A stretch of DNA of 64,000 nt. Origin: Chryseobacterium cucumeris (lineage in GTDB: Bacteria; Bacteroidota; Bacteroidia; Flavobacteriales; Weeksellaceae). Where the stretch lies: assembly GCF_016775705.1 (NCBI RefSeq), contig NZ_CP068760.1, positions 2,790,001-2,854,000 of the forward strand, in the 5' to 3' direction. Positions 52,578 to 62,287 of the stretch are shown here, piece by piece. The notes beneath the pieces are model-generated. The model made no database searches. It was not told the origin of the DNA and saw nothing but the letters and a program-made list of their open reading frames with translations. A program made the translations under genes and the position numbers. Every line of letters starts with the position of its first letter. The stretch's first letter is position 1.

Positions 52578-53129
52578 ATGAATACTAAAAGACTTTCCAC
52601 CAACATGGAAAAAGCCCTTAGTGATCAGATGAACAAAGAAATTCATGCATCACACGTTTTTTTATCTTATGGAATCTGGGCTGATGACAAAGGCTATCAG
52701 GGAATTGCCAATTTTCTTTACCGCCATGCTCAGGAAGAGAGAAACCACTCCATCAAATTCATGGAATATATCTTAAACAGAGGAGGAAAACCAAAAGTGG
52801 ACGCTATTCCTGCTCCTCCCGCAGATCCCGAAAGCCTTACTGCCTGCTTTGATGGTGTCTTTAAGCATGAAGTTGACAATACCACTGCTATTTACAGAAT
52901 TGTAGATCTTTCTATGGAAGAAAAAGACTGGGCTACGTGGAATTTTATGCAATGGTTTGTACAGGAACAGATTGAAGAAGAAACATTAGCGCAGAACTTA
53001 ATTGATAAATTAAAAATTGCAGGCGGCGACAGAGCAACAGATGAATCTTTATTTACTTTAGATAAAACTTTGCAGGAAGCACCGAATGATGTGCCGCTGG
53101 CTCAGAATGCTACAGGGGACAATCCTTAA
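52578..53129 (+). CDS. Ferritin
   Basis: 183 residues. The four-helix ferritin fold has ferroxidase ligands in MNKEIHASHVFLSYGIWADD (Glu), RHAQEERNHSIKFMEYILNR (Glu, Glu, His) and FVQEQIEEETLAQNLIDKL. Forms iron-storage shells in the cytosol. Own terminator at 53156. The C-terminal tail of ~20 residues after the bundle is acidic and proline-containing. Confidence 0.93.
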   Translation: MNTKRLSTNMEKALSDQMNKEIHASHVFLSYGIWADDKGYQGIANFLYRHAQEERNHSIKFMEYILNRGGKPKVDAIPAPPADPESLTACFDGVFKHEVDNTTAIYRIVDLSMEEKDWATWNFMQWFVQEQIEEETLAQNLIDKLKIAGGDRATDESLFTLDKTLQEAPNDVPLAQNATGDNP

Positions 53130-53155
53130 AACAATTGGTGAAACCAGACCTTTTA

Positions 53156-53187
53156 AAAATCTGTCAGAATATTGGCAGATTTTTTTA
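53156..53187 (+). terminator. Terminator of ferritin
   Basis: AAAATCTG and CAGATTTT around a short loop, followed by T-run. Confidence 0.7.
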
Positions 53188-53211
53188 TTATGAAACTCCC
53201 TCAAAAATCAC

Positions 53212-53304
53212 TATCTTTGCACACTCGTAATTCAAGGTTCTGAGTTCAATGTTTAAAGTTGGAGAAACCTTGAGTTACCCTAAACCTTAAACTTTGAATT
53301 TTAC
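53212..53304 (+). promoter_or_regulatory. -7 box and structured leader of ychF
   Basis: TATCTTTG (53212-53219) then a leader of about 80 nt. In it TCAAGGTT (53232-53239) pairs with AACCTTGA (53266-53273), and an outer arm starting GTAATTCAAGG can pair with CTTTGAATTTTAC just before the ATG at 53308. Confidence 0.4.
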
Positions 53305-53307
53305 AAT

Positions 53308-54399
53308 ATGAAATGTGGAATCGTAGGCTTACCGAATGTAGGTAAATCAACTCTTTTTAACTGTCTGAGCAACGCAAAAGCTCAATCAGCAAACTATCCT
53401 TTCTGTACGATTGAACCGAACCTTGGAACGGTTTCTGTACCGGATCAGAGATTGTTTGAACTGGAGAAAATCGTAAAACCTGAAAGAGTTTTACCAGCTG
53501 TAGTTGAAATTGTTGATATTGCAGGTCTTGTAAAAGGAGCCAGCAAAGGAGAAGGATTGGGAAACCAGTTCTTAGCTAATATCCGCGAGTGTGAAGCGAT
53601 TATTCATGTTTTAAGATGTTTTGACAACGGAAATATTGTTCACGTAGAAGGTTCAGTAGATCCGTTAAGAGATAAAGAAATTATTGATATAGAACTTCAG
53701 CTGAAAGACCTTGAAACAGTGGGAAAAGCAGTTGAAAAAGCTAAAAAATTCATCAAGTCAGGGAAGAAAGAGGATATTCTTACTTACGAAACACTTCAGA
53801 ATTTACAGAAATTCCTTGAAGATGGTAAAAATGCAAGAGAATTTGCTGCTGATGATTTTACAAAATCAATTATCGGAGAAGTTCAGTTGTTGACGAATAA
53901 GCCGGTTCTTTACGTTTGTAATGTAGACGAAAATTCTATCAAAAACGGAAATGAATGGATTGCCAAGATTGAAGAAATGGCTGCAGGCGAAGGTGCTGAA
54001 GTCGTAGTATTGGCGGCACAGATTGAAGCTGATATCAACGAACTTGAAACTTTCGAAGAAAGAGAGATTTTCCTTGATGAGCTGGGACTTACAGAACCAG
54101 GGGTTAACCGTTTGATCAGAAAGGCTTATGATCTTTTAAAACTTCAGACGTACTTTACAGCCGGAGTAAAAGAAGTAAGAGCCTGGACTATCGGACAGGG
54201 ATGGACTGCTCCACAAGCTGCAGGAGTAATCCACACAGACTTTGAAAAAGGATTTATCCGTGCAGAAGTAATCAAGTATAATGATTATGTAAATTACGGT
54301 TCTGAAGTAAAGGTAAAAGAAGCAGGAAAGCTTTCTGTAGAAGGTAAAGAATATATTGTACAGGATGGTGACATCATGCACTTTAGATTCAACGTATAA
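53308..54399 (+). CDS. ychF: Redox-regulated ATPase YchF (Obg family)
   Basis: 363 residues. P-loop GLPNVGKST at 7-15, G3-like DIAGLVKGASKGEGLGNQFL, NVDE in place of the GTP-specific NKxD (the known reason YchF prefers ATP), and C-terminal TGS domain (VKEVRAWTIGQGWTAPQAAG, YIVQDGDIMHFRFNV). Ribosome-associated. Confidence 0.97.
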   Translation: MKCGIVGLPNVGKSTLFNCLSNAKAQSANYPFCTIEPNLGTVSVPDQRLFELEKIVKPERVLPAVVEIVDIAGLVKGASKGEGLGNQFLANIRECEAIIHVLRCFDNGNIVHVEGSVDPLRDKEIIDIELQLKDLETVGKAVEKAKKFIKSGKKEDILTYETLQNLQKFLEDGKNAREFAADDFTKSIIGEVQLLTNKPVLYVCNVDENSIKNGNEWIAKIEEMAAGEGAEVVVLAAQIEADINELETFEEREIFLDELGLTEPGVNRLIRKAYDLLKLQTYFTAGVKEVRAWTIGQGWTAPQAAGVIHTDFEKGFIRAEVIKYNDYVNYGSEVKVKEAGKLSVEGKEYIVQDGDIMHFRFNV

Positions 54400-54424
54400 G
54401 AAAAGTATTAAAGTTAGTTATATT

Positions 54425-54460
54425 AAAAAAGCGCTTCCATGTATTTGGGAGCGTTTTTTG
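54425..54460. terminator. Terminator of ychF
   Basis: AAAAAGCGCT and AGCGTTTTTT stem after the stop. Confidence 0.7.
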
Positions 54461-54618
54461 CATGTATGTGCGCCTGCGCCGGGTTGGATTTGTATTTCGT
54501 AATTGGAATTGGGAAAAAATACACTGCATAAAAAACGATTTCTTGAAATCAGAGAGCAGTTTTTGTTGTTCTATCCAAAAGAATGCCCTTCTTCTGTAAG
54601 AAAAAGGGCTTTATAATG

Positions 54619-54780
54619 CTATTCAATTTCAATGATTGGCTGGCATTGTAATTCTGCACAGGCAAGAGAATACTTCTTACAGGTAAGGTCTGGTAAAAGA
54701 CACATTTCTTTCCCTCCGGTAATAATTCTTAATTGTTTTTTGTTTAATTTTTTTCCTTTAACTAAATTTTTATTTTTCAT
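54619..54780 (-). CDS. Double-glycine leader peptide, four-cysteine core
   Basis: 53 residues, found by reading the minus strand. The leader is MKNKNLVKGKKLNKKQLRII then TGG, with Gly22-Gly23. The core has Cys27, 34, 41 and 46, i.e. C-x6-C-x6-C-x4-C. A second peptide at 56942 has the same leader length and exactly the same Cys spacing. Bacteriocin-like or signalling peptide; no exporter nearby. The start is the only ATG giving the leader. Confidence 0.75.
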   Translation of the reverse strand: MKNKNLVKGKKLNKKQLRIITGGKEMCLLPDLTCKKYSLACAELQCQPIIEIE

Positions 54781-55059
54781 TGATTTGATTTTTAATGGGT
54801 TAGTTTTAACGAAAGTAATAAAAATAAATGAAGTATATCACTGTTTTTAGAAAAAAATGGAGAATTTTTTAAATATTTTATTATAGTATTGATGATAAAT
54901 ATTAATAATAATCGGCAAATACACTGAATTTTTCAATAAGTTAATAAGGCTTTATTTTTGAGATGTAAAAAGACTTTTTTCTCTGCCAAACGATCTGGAC
55001 TCACTTCAAAAAATATTGGTTGATAAGTTCGTATATTTGAATTTTACAAATTATTTGTG

Positions 55060-55998
55060 ATGGAAAAATTAGCATTTACTTCACTGGAAGATTTTTATAA
55101 TGAGATGGCTGCCAAGCTGGGCAAAGATCTTGAAAGTATTTTTCCAAAAGGACTTCACAAAGACATTGGTCACTTTAATGTCTTCGATATTGCCCAGACC
55201 ATCGAAAGAGCAAAGACCACTTCTGAAATGCCCTATAACAGAAGGAAGTATTATAAGATCAGCTTTATAAAAGGACGGAACAGGGCAGAATATGCGGACA
55301 AGGTCATTTCAATTAAACAGAACGCACTGTTATTTGCAACGCCTAAGGTCCCTTATCACTGGGTTCCTGAAGATCCCGATCAGTCAGGAAGTTTCTGTGT
55401 TTTTACCGAAGACTTTTTCATCAAGGATAAATCGTACTACAACCTTGAAGACCTTCCTATATTTCAGCCAGGTGGAATGCCGATCTTTGAAATTGATGGT
55501 GAACTGGCAGAAGAGATTGAAAACCTTTTTAAAAAGATAAAAAAAGAAATTGATTCAGATTATGTATTTAAATATGATCTGATCAGAAACTATGTTCTGG
55601 AGCTGATCCATTACGGACAGAAATTACAGCCTGCTTCCAAAATATCATCGTCAAATGATGCATCTATGAGAGTGGTTTCTTTGTTTATAGAGCTGCTGGA
55701 AAGACAGTTTCCCATAGAATCCTGGGAACAGAGACTTCAATTGAAAACTGCAAAAGATTATGCAGACAGGCTTGCCGTTCACGTTAATTACCTGAATAAA
55801 AGATTAAAAGAAAGTACCGGAAAGACAACTACAGAATTAATTTCAGACCGTATTATCCAGGAAGCAAAAATTCTTTTGAAACAGACCAGATGGAATGTGT
55901 CAGAAATATCGTATGCGCTGGGATTTGAGGAAATTGCCCACTTTTCTAATTTCTTTAAAAGGAAAACTTCTTTTACTCCATTAGAATTTCGTTCCTGA
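55060..55998 (+). CDS. AraC family transcriptional regulator
   Basis: 312 residues from the ATG at 55060 (a GTG lies one codon earlier). Cupin-like sensor domain (MPYNRRKYYKISFIKGRNRA, PKVPYHWVPED) and AraC HTH (HVNYLNKRLKESTGKTTTEL, ISYALGFEEIAHFSNFFKRK). Paralogue of the 32260 gene. The SDR gene follows on the same strand after 89 bp and is the likely target. Confidence 0.9.
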   Translation: MEKLAFTSLEDFYNEMAAKLGKDLESIFPKGLHKDIGHFNVFDIAQTIERAKTTSEMPYNRRKYYKISFIKGRNRAEYADKVISIKQNALLFATPKVPYHWVPEDPDQSGSFCVFTEDFFIKDKSYYNLEDLPIFQPGGMPIFEIDGELAEEIENLFKKIKKEIDSDYVFKYDLIRNYVLELIHYGQKLQPASKISSSNDASMRVVSLFIELLERQFPIESWEQRLQLKTAKDYADRLAVHVNYLNKRLKESTGKTTTELISDRIIQEAKILLKQTRWNVSEISYALGFEEIAHFSNFFKRKTSFTPLEFRS

Positions 55999-56087
55999 TT
56001 TGAATTTTGCAAATTTCAGATTGATTCAAGCAAACCCTTCAGTCTGAAAATTTCCCAACTTTGTACCATCAAAATAATCAAAATACA

Positions 56088-56852
56088 ATGAACACAAAAA
56101 CAAATATTGCACTGGTAACCGGAGGAAGCCGTGGATTAGGGAAAAACTCAGCAATTAAAATTGCTCAAAAAGGACTGGATGTAATTATCACCTACAGAAG
56201 CAACAGGGAAGAAGCAGAAACTGTTGTCAATGAGATCAAATCAATGGGAAGGAATGCTGTTGCATTTCAGCTTGACACAAAAGATATTAAGAGCTTTGAT
56301 ACTTTTGTGAAAAACGTAACAGATCACTTGCAGCAAAATACAGGAAGCACTCATATTGACTACCTGATCAATAATGCAGGAACAGCCCTATATTCACCGA
56401 TTACAGAAGTGACGGAAGAACAGTTGGACGATGTGGTAGACATTCATTTTAAAGGTGTATTTTTTCTGACTCAGAAATTATTGCCATTTATCAATGACGG
56501 AGGAGGAATTATCAACGTGTCTTCAGGCTTGGCAAGATTCGCAACACCGGGATCTTCTGTTTACGGATCCATCAAAGCAGGCGTTGAAATGCTCACAAAA
56601 TATATGGCAAAAGAATTAGGTTCAAGAAAAATCAAAGCCAATGTTGTAGCGCCGGGAGCTATTGAAACAGATTTTGGCGGCGGAAGGGTGAGAGATAATG
56701 GAGAAATCAATGCCATGGTAGCTGGTGCTACAGCTTTGGGAAGAGTAGGTCTTCCGGATGATATTGGTGGAGTAGTAGCGTTCCTGTGTACGGAAGATGC
56801 AAGATGGATCAACGGGCAAAGAATTGAAGTTTCAGGAGGGATGTTTTTATAA
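56088..56852 (+). CDS. Short-chain dehydrogenase/reductase
   Basis: 254 residues from the ATG at 56088. Cofactor motif VTGGSRGLGKN (TGxxxGxG), NNAG motif (INNAGTA), Ser in INVSSGLARF, catalytic Tyr-x3-Lys in SVYGSIKAGVEML, and the C-terminal CTEDARWINGQRIEVSGGMF. Probably NADP-dependent (Arg in YRSNREE after beta 2). Substrate unknown. Downstream of and likely controlled by the AraC gene. Confidence 0.92.
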   Translation: MNTKTNIALVTGGSRGLGKNSAIKIAQKGLDVIITYRSNREEAETVVNEIKSMGRNAVAFQLDTKDIKSFDTFVKNVTDHLQQNTGSTHIDYLINNAGTALYSPITEVTEEQLDDVVDIHFKGVFFLTQKLLPFINDGGGIINVSSGLARFATPGSSVYGSIKAGVEMLTKYMAKELGSRKIKANVVAPGAIETDFGGGRVRDNGEINAMVAGATALGRVGLPDDIGGVVAFLCTEDARWINGQRIEVSGGMFL

Positions 56853-56889
56853 AGTATAATAACCTTAAGTGAATTATTATCTTTAAATA

Positions 56890-56920
56890 AATCGGCCGGC
56901 TCAGAATGAGCCGGCCGATT
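56890..56920. terminator. Terminator between SDR and the convergent peptide gene
   Basis: A perfect 13-bp GC-rich stem (56890-56902 with 56908-56920), core CGGCCGGCTC, and 5-nt loop. Symmetric, so it can serve both strands. Confidence 0.75.
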
Positions 56921-56941
56921 CCGGATATGGAGTAATGTATT

Positions 56942-57118
56942 TTATTCAACAGCTTCAAGAGGTTCCGGCAACTGACATTTCTGTTCTGAACAGCCGGGTC
57001 CGATGTAGATACAGTAGCCTGAAGAATTGGTACATCTTATGTTGCCCAATCCTCCGTGGAATTTATGCAGCTCTTTTCTGGTTAATTTTTTTCCTTTGTT
57101 TAAATTCTTGTTTTTCAT
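56942..57118 (-). CDS. Double-glycine leader peptide, four-cysteine core (paralogue)
   Basis: 58 residues. Leader MKNKNLNKGKKLTRKELHKF then HGG, with Gly22-Gly23. Core Cys29, 36, 43, 48 = C-x6-C-x6-C-x4-C, identical in spacing to the peptide at 54619 although most core residues differ. A 4-Cys core could carry two disulfides. Exporter not in the window. Confidence 0.75.
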   Translation of the reverse strand: MKNKNLNKGKKLTRKELHKFHGGLGNIRCTNSSGYCIYIGPGCSEQKCQLPEPLEAVE

Positions 57119-57539
57119 GGTAGTTTTATTTTGGTAATTATTGATTTATTATTTTTTTGATTTAGATAAAATAGGAAAAATAAACTAAATAAGTCACTAA
57201 ATAATGATTATATATGATAACATTACTATCGATAGAACTGTAAAAACATTTAAATATCAATATTTACGTATCATTAACAGTCCACTCCTCCGGAGCTTTA
57301 TTTTTTGCAGGGACTTCATTTTTTTTCTACTAACAGCAGATACCGATGGGATCCTACTGACTGCTAATAGAACGTATTTGTTTTAAATTATAGGTCCAGG
57401 GGAGCGACCTGATACTCATGCTTTAATTTAATCGGACAGGAATAATATTATAAATAAATACTCCGCAGATTAAACAGACAAGGCTGACAGTTTTGATCTG
57501 CCAATCTGAAAAGTCAAGTGGGTGAAAAATAGATGACTG
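57119..57539. other. 421-bp intergenic region, no gene seen
   Basis: AT-rich, upstream of the minus-strand peptide gene and past the end of the aminotransferase gene. No credible ORF, repeat or terminator was found. Confidence 0.4.
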
Positions 57540-58688
57540 TTAAACCTTTGATAAATTTTCAAGGGCTTTTTCCAGTGTTTCCTGCTTCTTCGCAAAGCAT
57601 AATCTGATCACATTCTCGTTCAGCCTGTTTTTATAAAATGAAGAGAAAGGAACGCTGGCAACCTTATGATTGATGGTAAGTTCTGAAGCAAAATCAAAAT
57701 CATTTTTATCTGAAATTTTATCATATTTTACTGCCTGGAAATAAGTTCCTTCACAATCCAGAAGTTCAAATGGTGTGCTTGCAAGTCCTTTTCTCAGGAA
57801 ATCTCTTTTTTCCTGGAAAAACTGATTAAGATGGGTGTAATGTTCATCCTTTTTCATGTATTCTGCCAGTGCGAGCTGAATGGGAGTGTTTACGCAAAAA
57901 ACATTAAATTGATGAACCTTTCGGAATTCATCTGTTAGGTTTTTTGGTGCAGCACAATAGCCCACTTTCCATCCGGTAACATGGAAAAGTTTCCCAAAAG
58001 AGGCTACAAGAAGGCTTCTTTCTTTCAGCTCAGGGTATTTACAGATGCTTATATGTTGTTTTCCGTCAAAAACAATATTTTCATATACTTCATCACTCAG
58101 AATAAGAATAGAAGTTCCTTTTACAATCTCAATAAGTTCCTGTATATCATTTTCTTTCAGTATTTTTCCTGAAGGGTTGTTGGGGTTGTTAAGAATGATC
58201 ATCCTGGTCTTTTCACTGACAAGACTTTTTACGGCAGCCCAGTCGATTTCGTAATCCGGAGCTTTCATTTCAAAGCGCTTTATAATTCCCCCGAAAAGTT
58301 CCACAGTAGGTTCATAGCAGTCATATGCCGGTTCAAAAATAATCACTTCGTCATCCCTTTTAATAAAGGAGGCGATAGCGGTAAAAATGGCCTGGGTACC
58401 GCCTGCGGTAATTGTTATTTCAGAATCCGGATGGTATATTGCCTGATGGCTGTTTTCAATTTTTCGTGCAATTTCTTCCTTTAAGCCAATCATTCCACCA
58501 AGAGGAGCGTACTGATTGAACCCTTTTTTGATAAAGTGATCCACATTATTGAGTAATTCCGGATCTGGCATAAAATCAGGAAAACCCTGAGAAAGGTTGA
58601 TCGCCTCATTTTCATTGGCAAGTTGAGTCATCTGGCTGAAAATAGTAGTTCCTACATTGGAAAGTTTTGATAAAGGAAGTTGTATCAT
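57540..58688 (-). CDS. PLP-dependent aminotransferase (methionine/kynurenine aminotransferase-like)
   Basis: 382 residues, fold type I class I/II. N-terminal LSQGFPDFMPDPELL, ITAGGTQAIFTAIASFIKRD, NNPNNPSGKIL and ILSDEVYENIVFDGK. The PLP lysine lies in SFGKLFHVTGWKVGYCAAP, with substrate Arg in NENVIRLCFAKK. Closest to YbdL/KAT-like enzymes that transaminate methionine or aromatic substrates with 2-oxo acids. Confidence 0.9.
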   Translation of the reverse strand: MIQLPLSKLSNVGTTIFSQMTQLANENEAINLSQGFPDFMPDPELLNNVDHFIKKGFNQYAPLGGMIGLKEEIARKIENSHQAIYHPDSEITITAGGTQAIFTAIASFIKRDDEVIIFEPAYDCYEPTVELFGGIIKRFEMKAPDYEIDWAAVKSLVSEKTRMIILNNPNNPSGKILKENDIQELIEIVKGTSILILSDEVYENIVFDGKQHISICKYPELKERSLLVASFGKLFHVTGWKVGYCAAPKNLTDEFRKVHQFNVFCVNTPIQLALAEYMKKDEHYTHLNQFFQEKRDFLRKGLASTPFELLDCEGTYFQAVKYDKISDKNDFDFASELTINHKVASVPFSSFYKNRLNENVIRLCFAKKQETLEKALENLSKV

Positions 58689-58832
58689 AAAAGCAGTTTT
58701 GTTGACCGAATTTAATGAAATATTTAGAACAGTTTGAACTTATGGTAATAAAAATCAGAAAATAGCAGGTTTAAGGAGAATGATGGCAAATTGTAAGACT
58801 CAATAGTCAGTTTCAGAGTATTAAATAAATCT

Positions 58833-58884
58833 AAACATTTGTTTAAATTTTCCTTTTAAATGAATGGAAAGATACTTACATTTG
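58833..58884 (+). promoter_or_regulatory. -7 box and palindrome upstream of the DUF2867 gene
   Basis: TACATTTG (58877-58884) with the palindrome AAACATTTGTTT (near 58833-58845) about 32 bp upstream. Possible operator. Confidence 0.4.
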
Positions 58885-58906
58885 TTAGACAACAACCATA
58901 AAAACA

Positions 58907-59464
58907 ATGACAATGAAGATTACGAAGACAAAGTTTCCTGAAAAATCTGTTTTATCTCCGAGAAAAAAAGATTTCGATTATATTGATAGTTTTCAGGGAG
59001 AACTTACAGACTGTGGCGGAAATATCGATATCTCAGAAATAGGAAAAGCATTCTTTACAAGCGGGCCAAAATGGGGAAAGAAAATGTTTGCTTTCAGGAA
59101 TAAAGCAGTGGGAATATTCGGGCTGAAGACCGGATCTGAAGCTGAAACACGGCAAAAGGAAAAGAATTTTAAATGTGAAGTAGGAGAACGTATGGGGCTT
59201 TTTAAGGTGTTTGATAAAACCAGCAACGAAATTGTTCTGGGAGAAGATGATAAGCACCTGGATTTCAGAGTATCTCTTTTAGTTGAAAAGAGTAAGGTGG
59301 ATCCTGATGAAAATTCACTTACCATTTCCACTACCGTAAAGTATCATAACTGGCTGGGTGTGCTTTATTTTCTGCCTGTACGACCTTTCCATAAGCTGAT
59401 TGTTCCGGCTATGCTGAAAAATATGATCGGGCAGCTGGAAAAGAATAAATTGTATACAGTGTAA
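58907..59464 (+). CDS. DUF2867 domain-containing protein
   Basis: 185 residues. The KAFFTSGPKWGKKMFAFRNK then GIFGLKTG segment and C-terminal NWLGVLYFLPVRPFHKLIVP and MLKNMIGQL fit DUF2867 (SRPBCC-like fold). ATG at 58907, with a second ATG two codons later. Function unknown. Own terminator at 59475. Confidence 0.75.
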   Translation: MTMKITKTKFPEKSVLSPRKKDFDYIDSFQGELTDCGGNIDISEIGKAFFTSGPKWGKKMFAFRNKAVGIFGLKTGSEAETRQKEKNFKCEVGERMGLFKVFDKTSNEIVLGEDDKHLDFRVSLLVEKSKVDPDENSLTISTTVKYHNWLGVLYFLPVRPFHKLIVPAMLKNMIGQLEKNKLYTV

Positions 59465-59474
59465 ATATTGAAAT

Positions 59475-59510
59475 AAAAAGACCATCTACATAACAGGATG
59501 GTCTTTTTTT
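59475..59510 (+). terminator. Terminator of the DUF2867 gene
   Basis: AAAAAGACCATC (59475-59486) pairs with GATGGTCTTTTT; T-run follows. Confidence 0.85.
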
Positions 59511-59758
59511 AAGGAATAAACTTAATAAAGTTTAATAATAAATCAATATCTCGGTTGGTTATTCACCACCCTTAGAGTCTGTAATAAAAACATGTTGAAA
59601 AGAATAAAATTATAAAGAATATGAGGAAAGTAAAGAAATTTTTCACTTGATAATGATAATTTCGTAAATATATAATTTGATTAAAAATACTACAATGTTT
59701 GCAGTGAAATATTGAAAAAAACAAGTTGAAAAAATTCGGATAATTTTGGACAATTTTG

Positions 59759-59766
59759 TACTTTTG
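59759..59766 (+). promoter_or_regulatory. -7 box TACTTTTG of parE
   Basis: Perfect TAnnTTTG 20 bp before the ATG at 59787. The 250 bp upstream (59511-59758) show no gene. Confidence 0.55.
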
Positions 59767-59786
59767 TATGTTTGCTGAAATCATAT

Positions 59787-61673
59787 ATGTCACAAGAAAT
59801 AAATCCAACCTACTCCGAAGATAATATCAGAACCCTTGATTGGCAGGAACACATCCGTCTGCGCCCCGGTATGTACATCGGGAAGCTCGGTGACGGTTCT
59901 TCCGCTGATGATGGTATTTATATCCTGCTAAAAGAAATTCTTGATAACTCTATTGATGAGTTCAGAATGAGAGCAGGAAAAAGAATTGAAATAAAGCTGG
60001 ATGACGGTAAAGTTACCATCCGTGACTTTGGCCGTGGAATTCCGCTTGGGAAAGTGGTAGACGCGGTTTCAAAAATGAATACCGGAGGTAAATACGACAG
60101 TAAAGCGTTTAAAAAATCTGTAGGATTGAACGGGGTCGGTACCAAGGCGGTAAATGCCCTTTCAGATTATTTCAGAGTCCGTTCTTTCCGTGACGGAAAA
60201 ATGAAAGCTGCCGAATTCTCCCGTGGGATGATCAAAGAGAACTTTGACGAGAAAGAAACTTCGGACAGAAACGGTACCGAAATTTCCTTTATTCCTGATG
60301 GAGAGATCTTCCTGCATTTCAAATACAGAAAAGAGTATATCGAAAGAATGCTCCGTAACTATGCTTACCTGAATCCTGGGCTTAAAATTCTCTTCAACGG
60401 AGAAACCTACTATTCTGAAAATGGTCTAAAAGATTTGCTGGAAGAAGAACTGGAAAGCGATATCCTTTATCCGATCGTTCATTTGAAGGATGATGATATT
60501 GAGGTTGCCATTACCCATTCCGACAAATCACAGACAGAAACCTATTTTTCATTCGTTAACGGACAGAATACAACGCAGGGAGGAACACACCTTAATGCTT
60601 TCCGTGAAGCATATGTGAAAACAGTTCGTGAATTTTTCAATAAAAGTTTTGATGCTTCTGATATCAGAAAGTCGATCATTGCTGCGATTTCCATTAACGT
60701 AGAAGAACCTGTTTTTGAATCCCAGACCAAAACAAAATTAGGATCCAATGACATGGGACCCAACGGACCTACCGTAAGAACATTCATCATTGATTTCCTG
60801 AAGAGTAAACTGGACAATTTCTTACACAAAAACCCGGAAATAGCAGAAGCAATTCAAAGAAAAATCTTAATTTCCGAGAGAGAAAGAAAAGAATTATCCG
60901 GAATTCAGAAACTAGCCAGAGAAAGAGCAAAAAAAGTATCTCTTCACAATAAAAAACTTCGTGACTGCAGGCAGCATTATAACGACCAGAAAGCCGAAAG
61001 AAAAGGAGATACCCAGATCTTTATTACCGAGGGAGATTCTGCATCGGGATCGATCACAAAATCCAGAGATGTAGAAACTCAGGCTGTATTTTCACTGAAG
61101 GGTAAACCGCTGAATTGTTATGGTCTTACCAAAAAAGTGGTGTATGAAAATGAAGAATTTAACCTTCTTCAGGCAGCTTTAAATATTGAAGAAAGTCTGG
61201 AAGACCTGAGATACAATCAGGTAATTATTGCTACCGATGCCGATGTTGACGGGATGCACATCCGTTTGCTGATGATTACTTTCTTCCTGCAGTTCTTCCC
61301 GGATCTGATTAAAAATGGACACCTTTATATCCTTCAGACTCCGTTATTCAGAGTTAGAAATAAAAAAGAAACAAGATATTGCTATACAGAAATAGAAAGG
61401 GTAAAAGCATTAAATGAACTGGGGAAAAATCCTGAAATCACGCGATTTAAAGGATTAGGAGAAATTTCTCCTGATGAATTTAAGCACTTTATTGGCAAAG
61501 ATATCCGCCTGGAGCCAGTAGTAGTAGGAAAAGACCAGACGATTGATCAGCTTCTGGAATTTTATATGGGGAAAAATACTCCGGACAGACAGACTTTTAT
61601 TCTTGAAAACCTTGTGGTAGAGGATGATACAGATATCGATAAAAAAGAAATACTGGATGAAGTAGAAAATTAA
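59787..61673 (+). CDS. parE: DNA topoisomerase IV subunit B
   Basis: 628 residues from the ATG at 59787; an ATG at 59772 falls too close to the -7 box. GHKL ATPase: [65 protein letters not shown] and [15 protein letters not shown]-terminal [18 protein letters not shown]. With parC it forms the decatenating type IIA topoisomerase. A short membrane-protein gene separates it from parC. Confidence 0.93.
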   Translation: MSQEINPTYSEDNIRTLDWQEHIRLRPGMYIGKLGDGSSADDGIYILLKEILDNSIDEFRMRAGKRIEIKLDDGKVTIRDFGRGIPLGKVVDAVSKMNTGGKYDSKAFKKSVGLNGVGTKAVNALSDYFRVRSFRDGKMKAAEFSRGMIKENFDEKETSDRNGTEISFIPDGEIFLHFKYRKEYIERMLRNYAYLNPGLKILFNGETYYSENGLKDLLEEELESDILYPIVHLKDDDIEVAITHSDKSQTETYFSFVNGQNTTQGGTHLNAFREAYVKTVREFFNKSFDASDIRKSIIAAISINVEEPVFESQTKTKLGSNDMGPNGPTVRTFIIDFLKSKLDNFLHKNPEIAEAIQRKILISERERKELSGIQKLARERAKKVSLHNKKLRDCRQHYNDQKAERKGDTQIFITEGDSASGSITKSRDVETQAVFSLKGKPLNCYGLTKKVVYENEEFNLLQAALNIEESLEDLRYNQVIIATDADVDGMHIRLLMITFFLQFFPDLIKNGHLYILQTPLFRVRNKKETRYCYTEIERVKALNELGKNPEITRFKGLGEISPDEFKHFIGKDIRLEPVVVGKDQTIDQLLEFYMGKNTPDRQTFILENLVVEDDTDIDKKEILDEVEN

Positions 61674-61780
61674 AAAAACTATAACTTTAAAAAACTGGTT
61701 GTAAAGCCATTGCAGACTGAAAAAAGCACAACTTTGGATGAAGTAGGAATTATAGTACTTACACAGCCAAAAAAAATAAA

Positions 61781-62287
61781 ATGAGACTAAGTAACCGTAA
61801 TAAAGCATCAATTTATAATTTTTTATGCACGTTGCTTTTGATGATAACCATGGTTGGCATCATCGCATTTGCTGCTAATGAATATAGGTTTAATGCAGTG
61901 GGTAAAGAAAGTTATTTATTGATTATTGTTCCTGCTCTGCTGCTGATTATCTTTTACATCAGCGGAAGACAGATTTTTGAATATGACAGCGATGGAGAAG
62001 CTTTGAATTTTAAAAACAGGAATATCATTCCATTTCTGGATAAGCCTCTTCACGACGAATTTCCAAAATACAAGCTGATCAAATATGATGTAGTCAGTAT
62101 TCTCTTTTTCAAAAGATTATACATCACCGTTTCAAGTAAGAATAATGGTTCTACTATCCTGAAGTACCAGATCTCTTATTTGAACAGAAAACAAGTAAAC
62201 GATTTAAAACTCTCTCTGAACAAAGTAGTGAAAACTAATAAAGAGAAAAAAGATAAACTAGATGACGACAGAAGAATATTCGCATGA
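61781..62287 (+). CDS. Small membrane protein of unknown function between parE and parC
   Basis: 168 residues. Two N-terminal membrane helices (FLCTLLLMITMVGIIAFAA; YLLIIVPALLLIIFYISG), then a cytoplasmic basic domain with a PH-like beta feel (KYKLIKYDVVSILFFKRLYI). Its 3' end overlaps the parC start by 26 bp, suggesting translational coupling. Not a recognised topoisomerase partner. Confidence 0.7.
   Translation: MRLSNRNKASIYNFLCTLLLMITMVGIIAFAANEYRFNAVGKESYLLIIVPALLLIIFYISGRQIFEYDSDGEALNFKNRNIIPFLDKPLHDEFPKYKLIKYDVVSILFFKRLYITVSSKNNGSTILKYQISYLNRKQVNDLKLSLNKVVKTNKEKKDKLDDDRRIFA

Noticed and set aside
56935..57123. 62-codon plus-strand ORF
   Set aside because: It is the antisense of the double-glycine peptide gene at 56942-57118, which has the better-supported reading.
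57204..57386. 60-codon ORF in the 57.1-57.5 kb gap
   Set aside because: No start context, homology or codon pattern. It looks like chance in AT-rich DNA.
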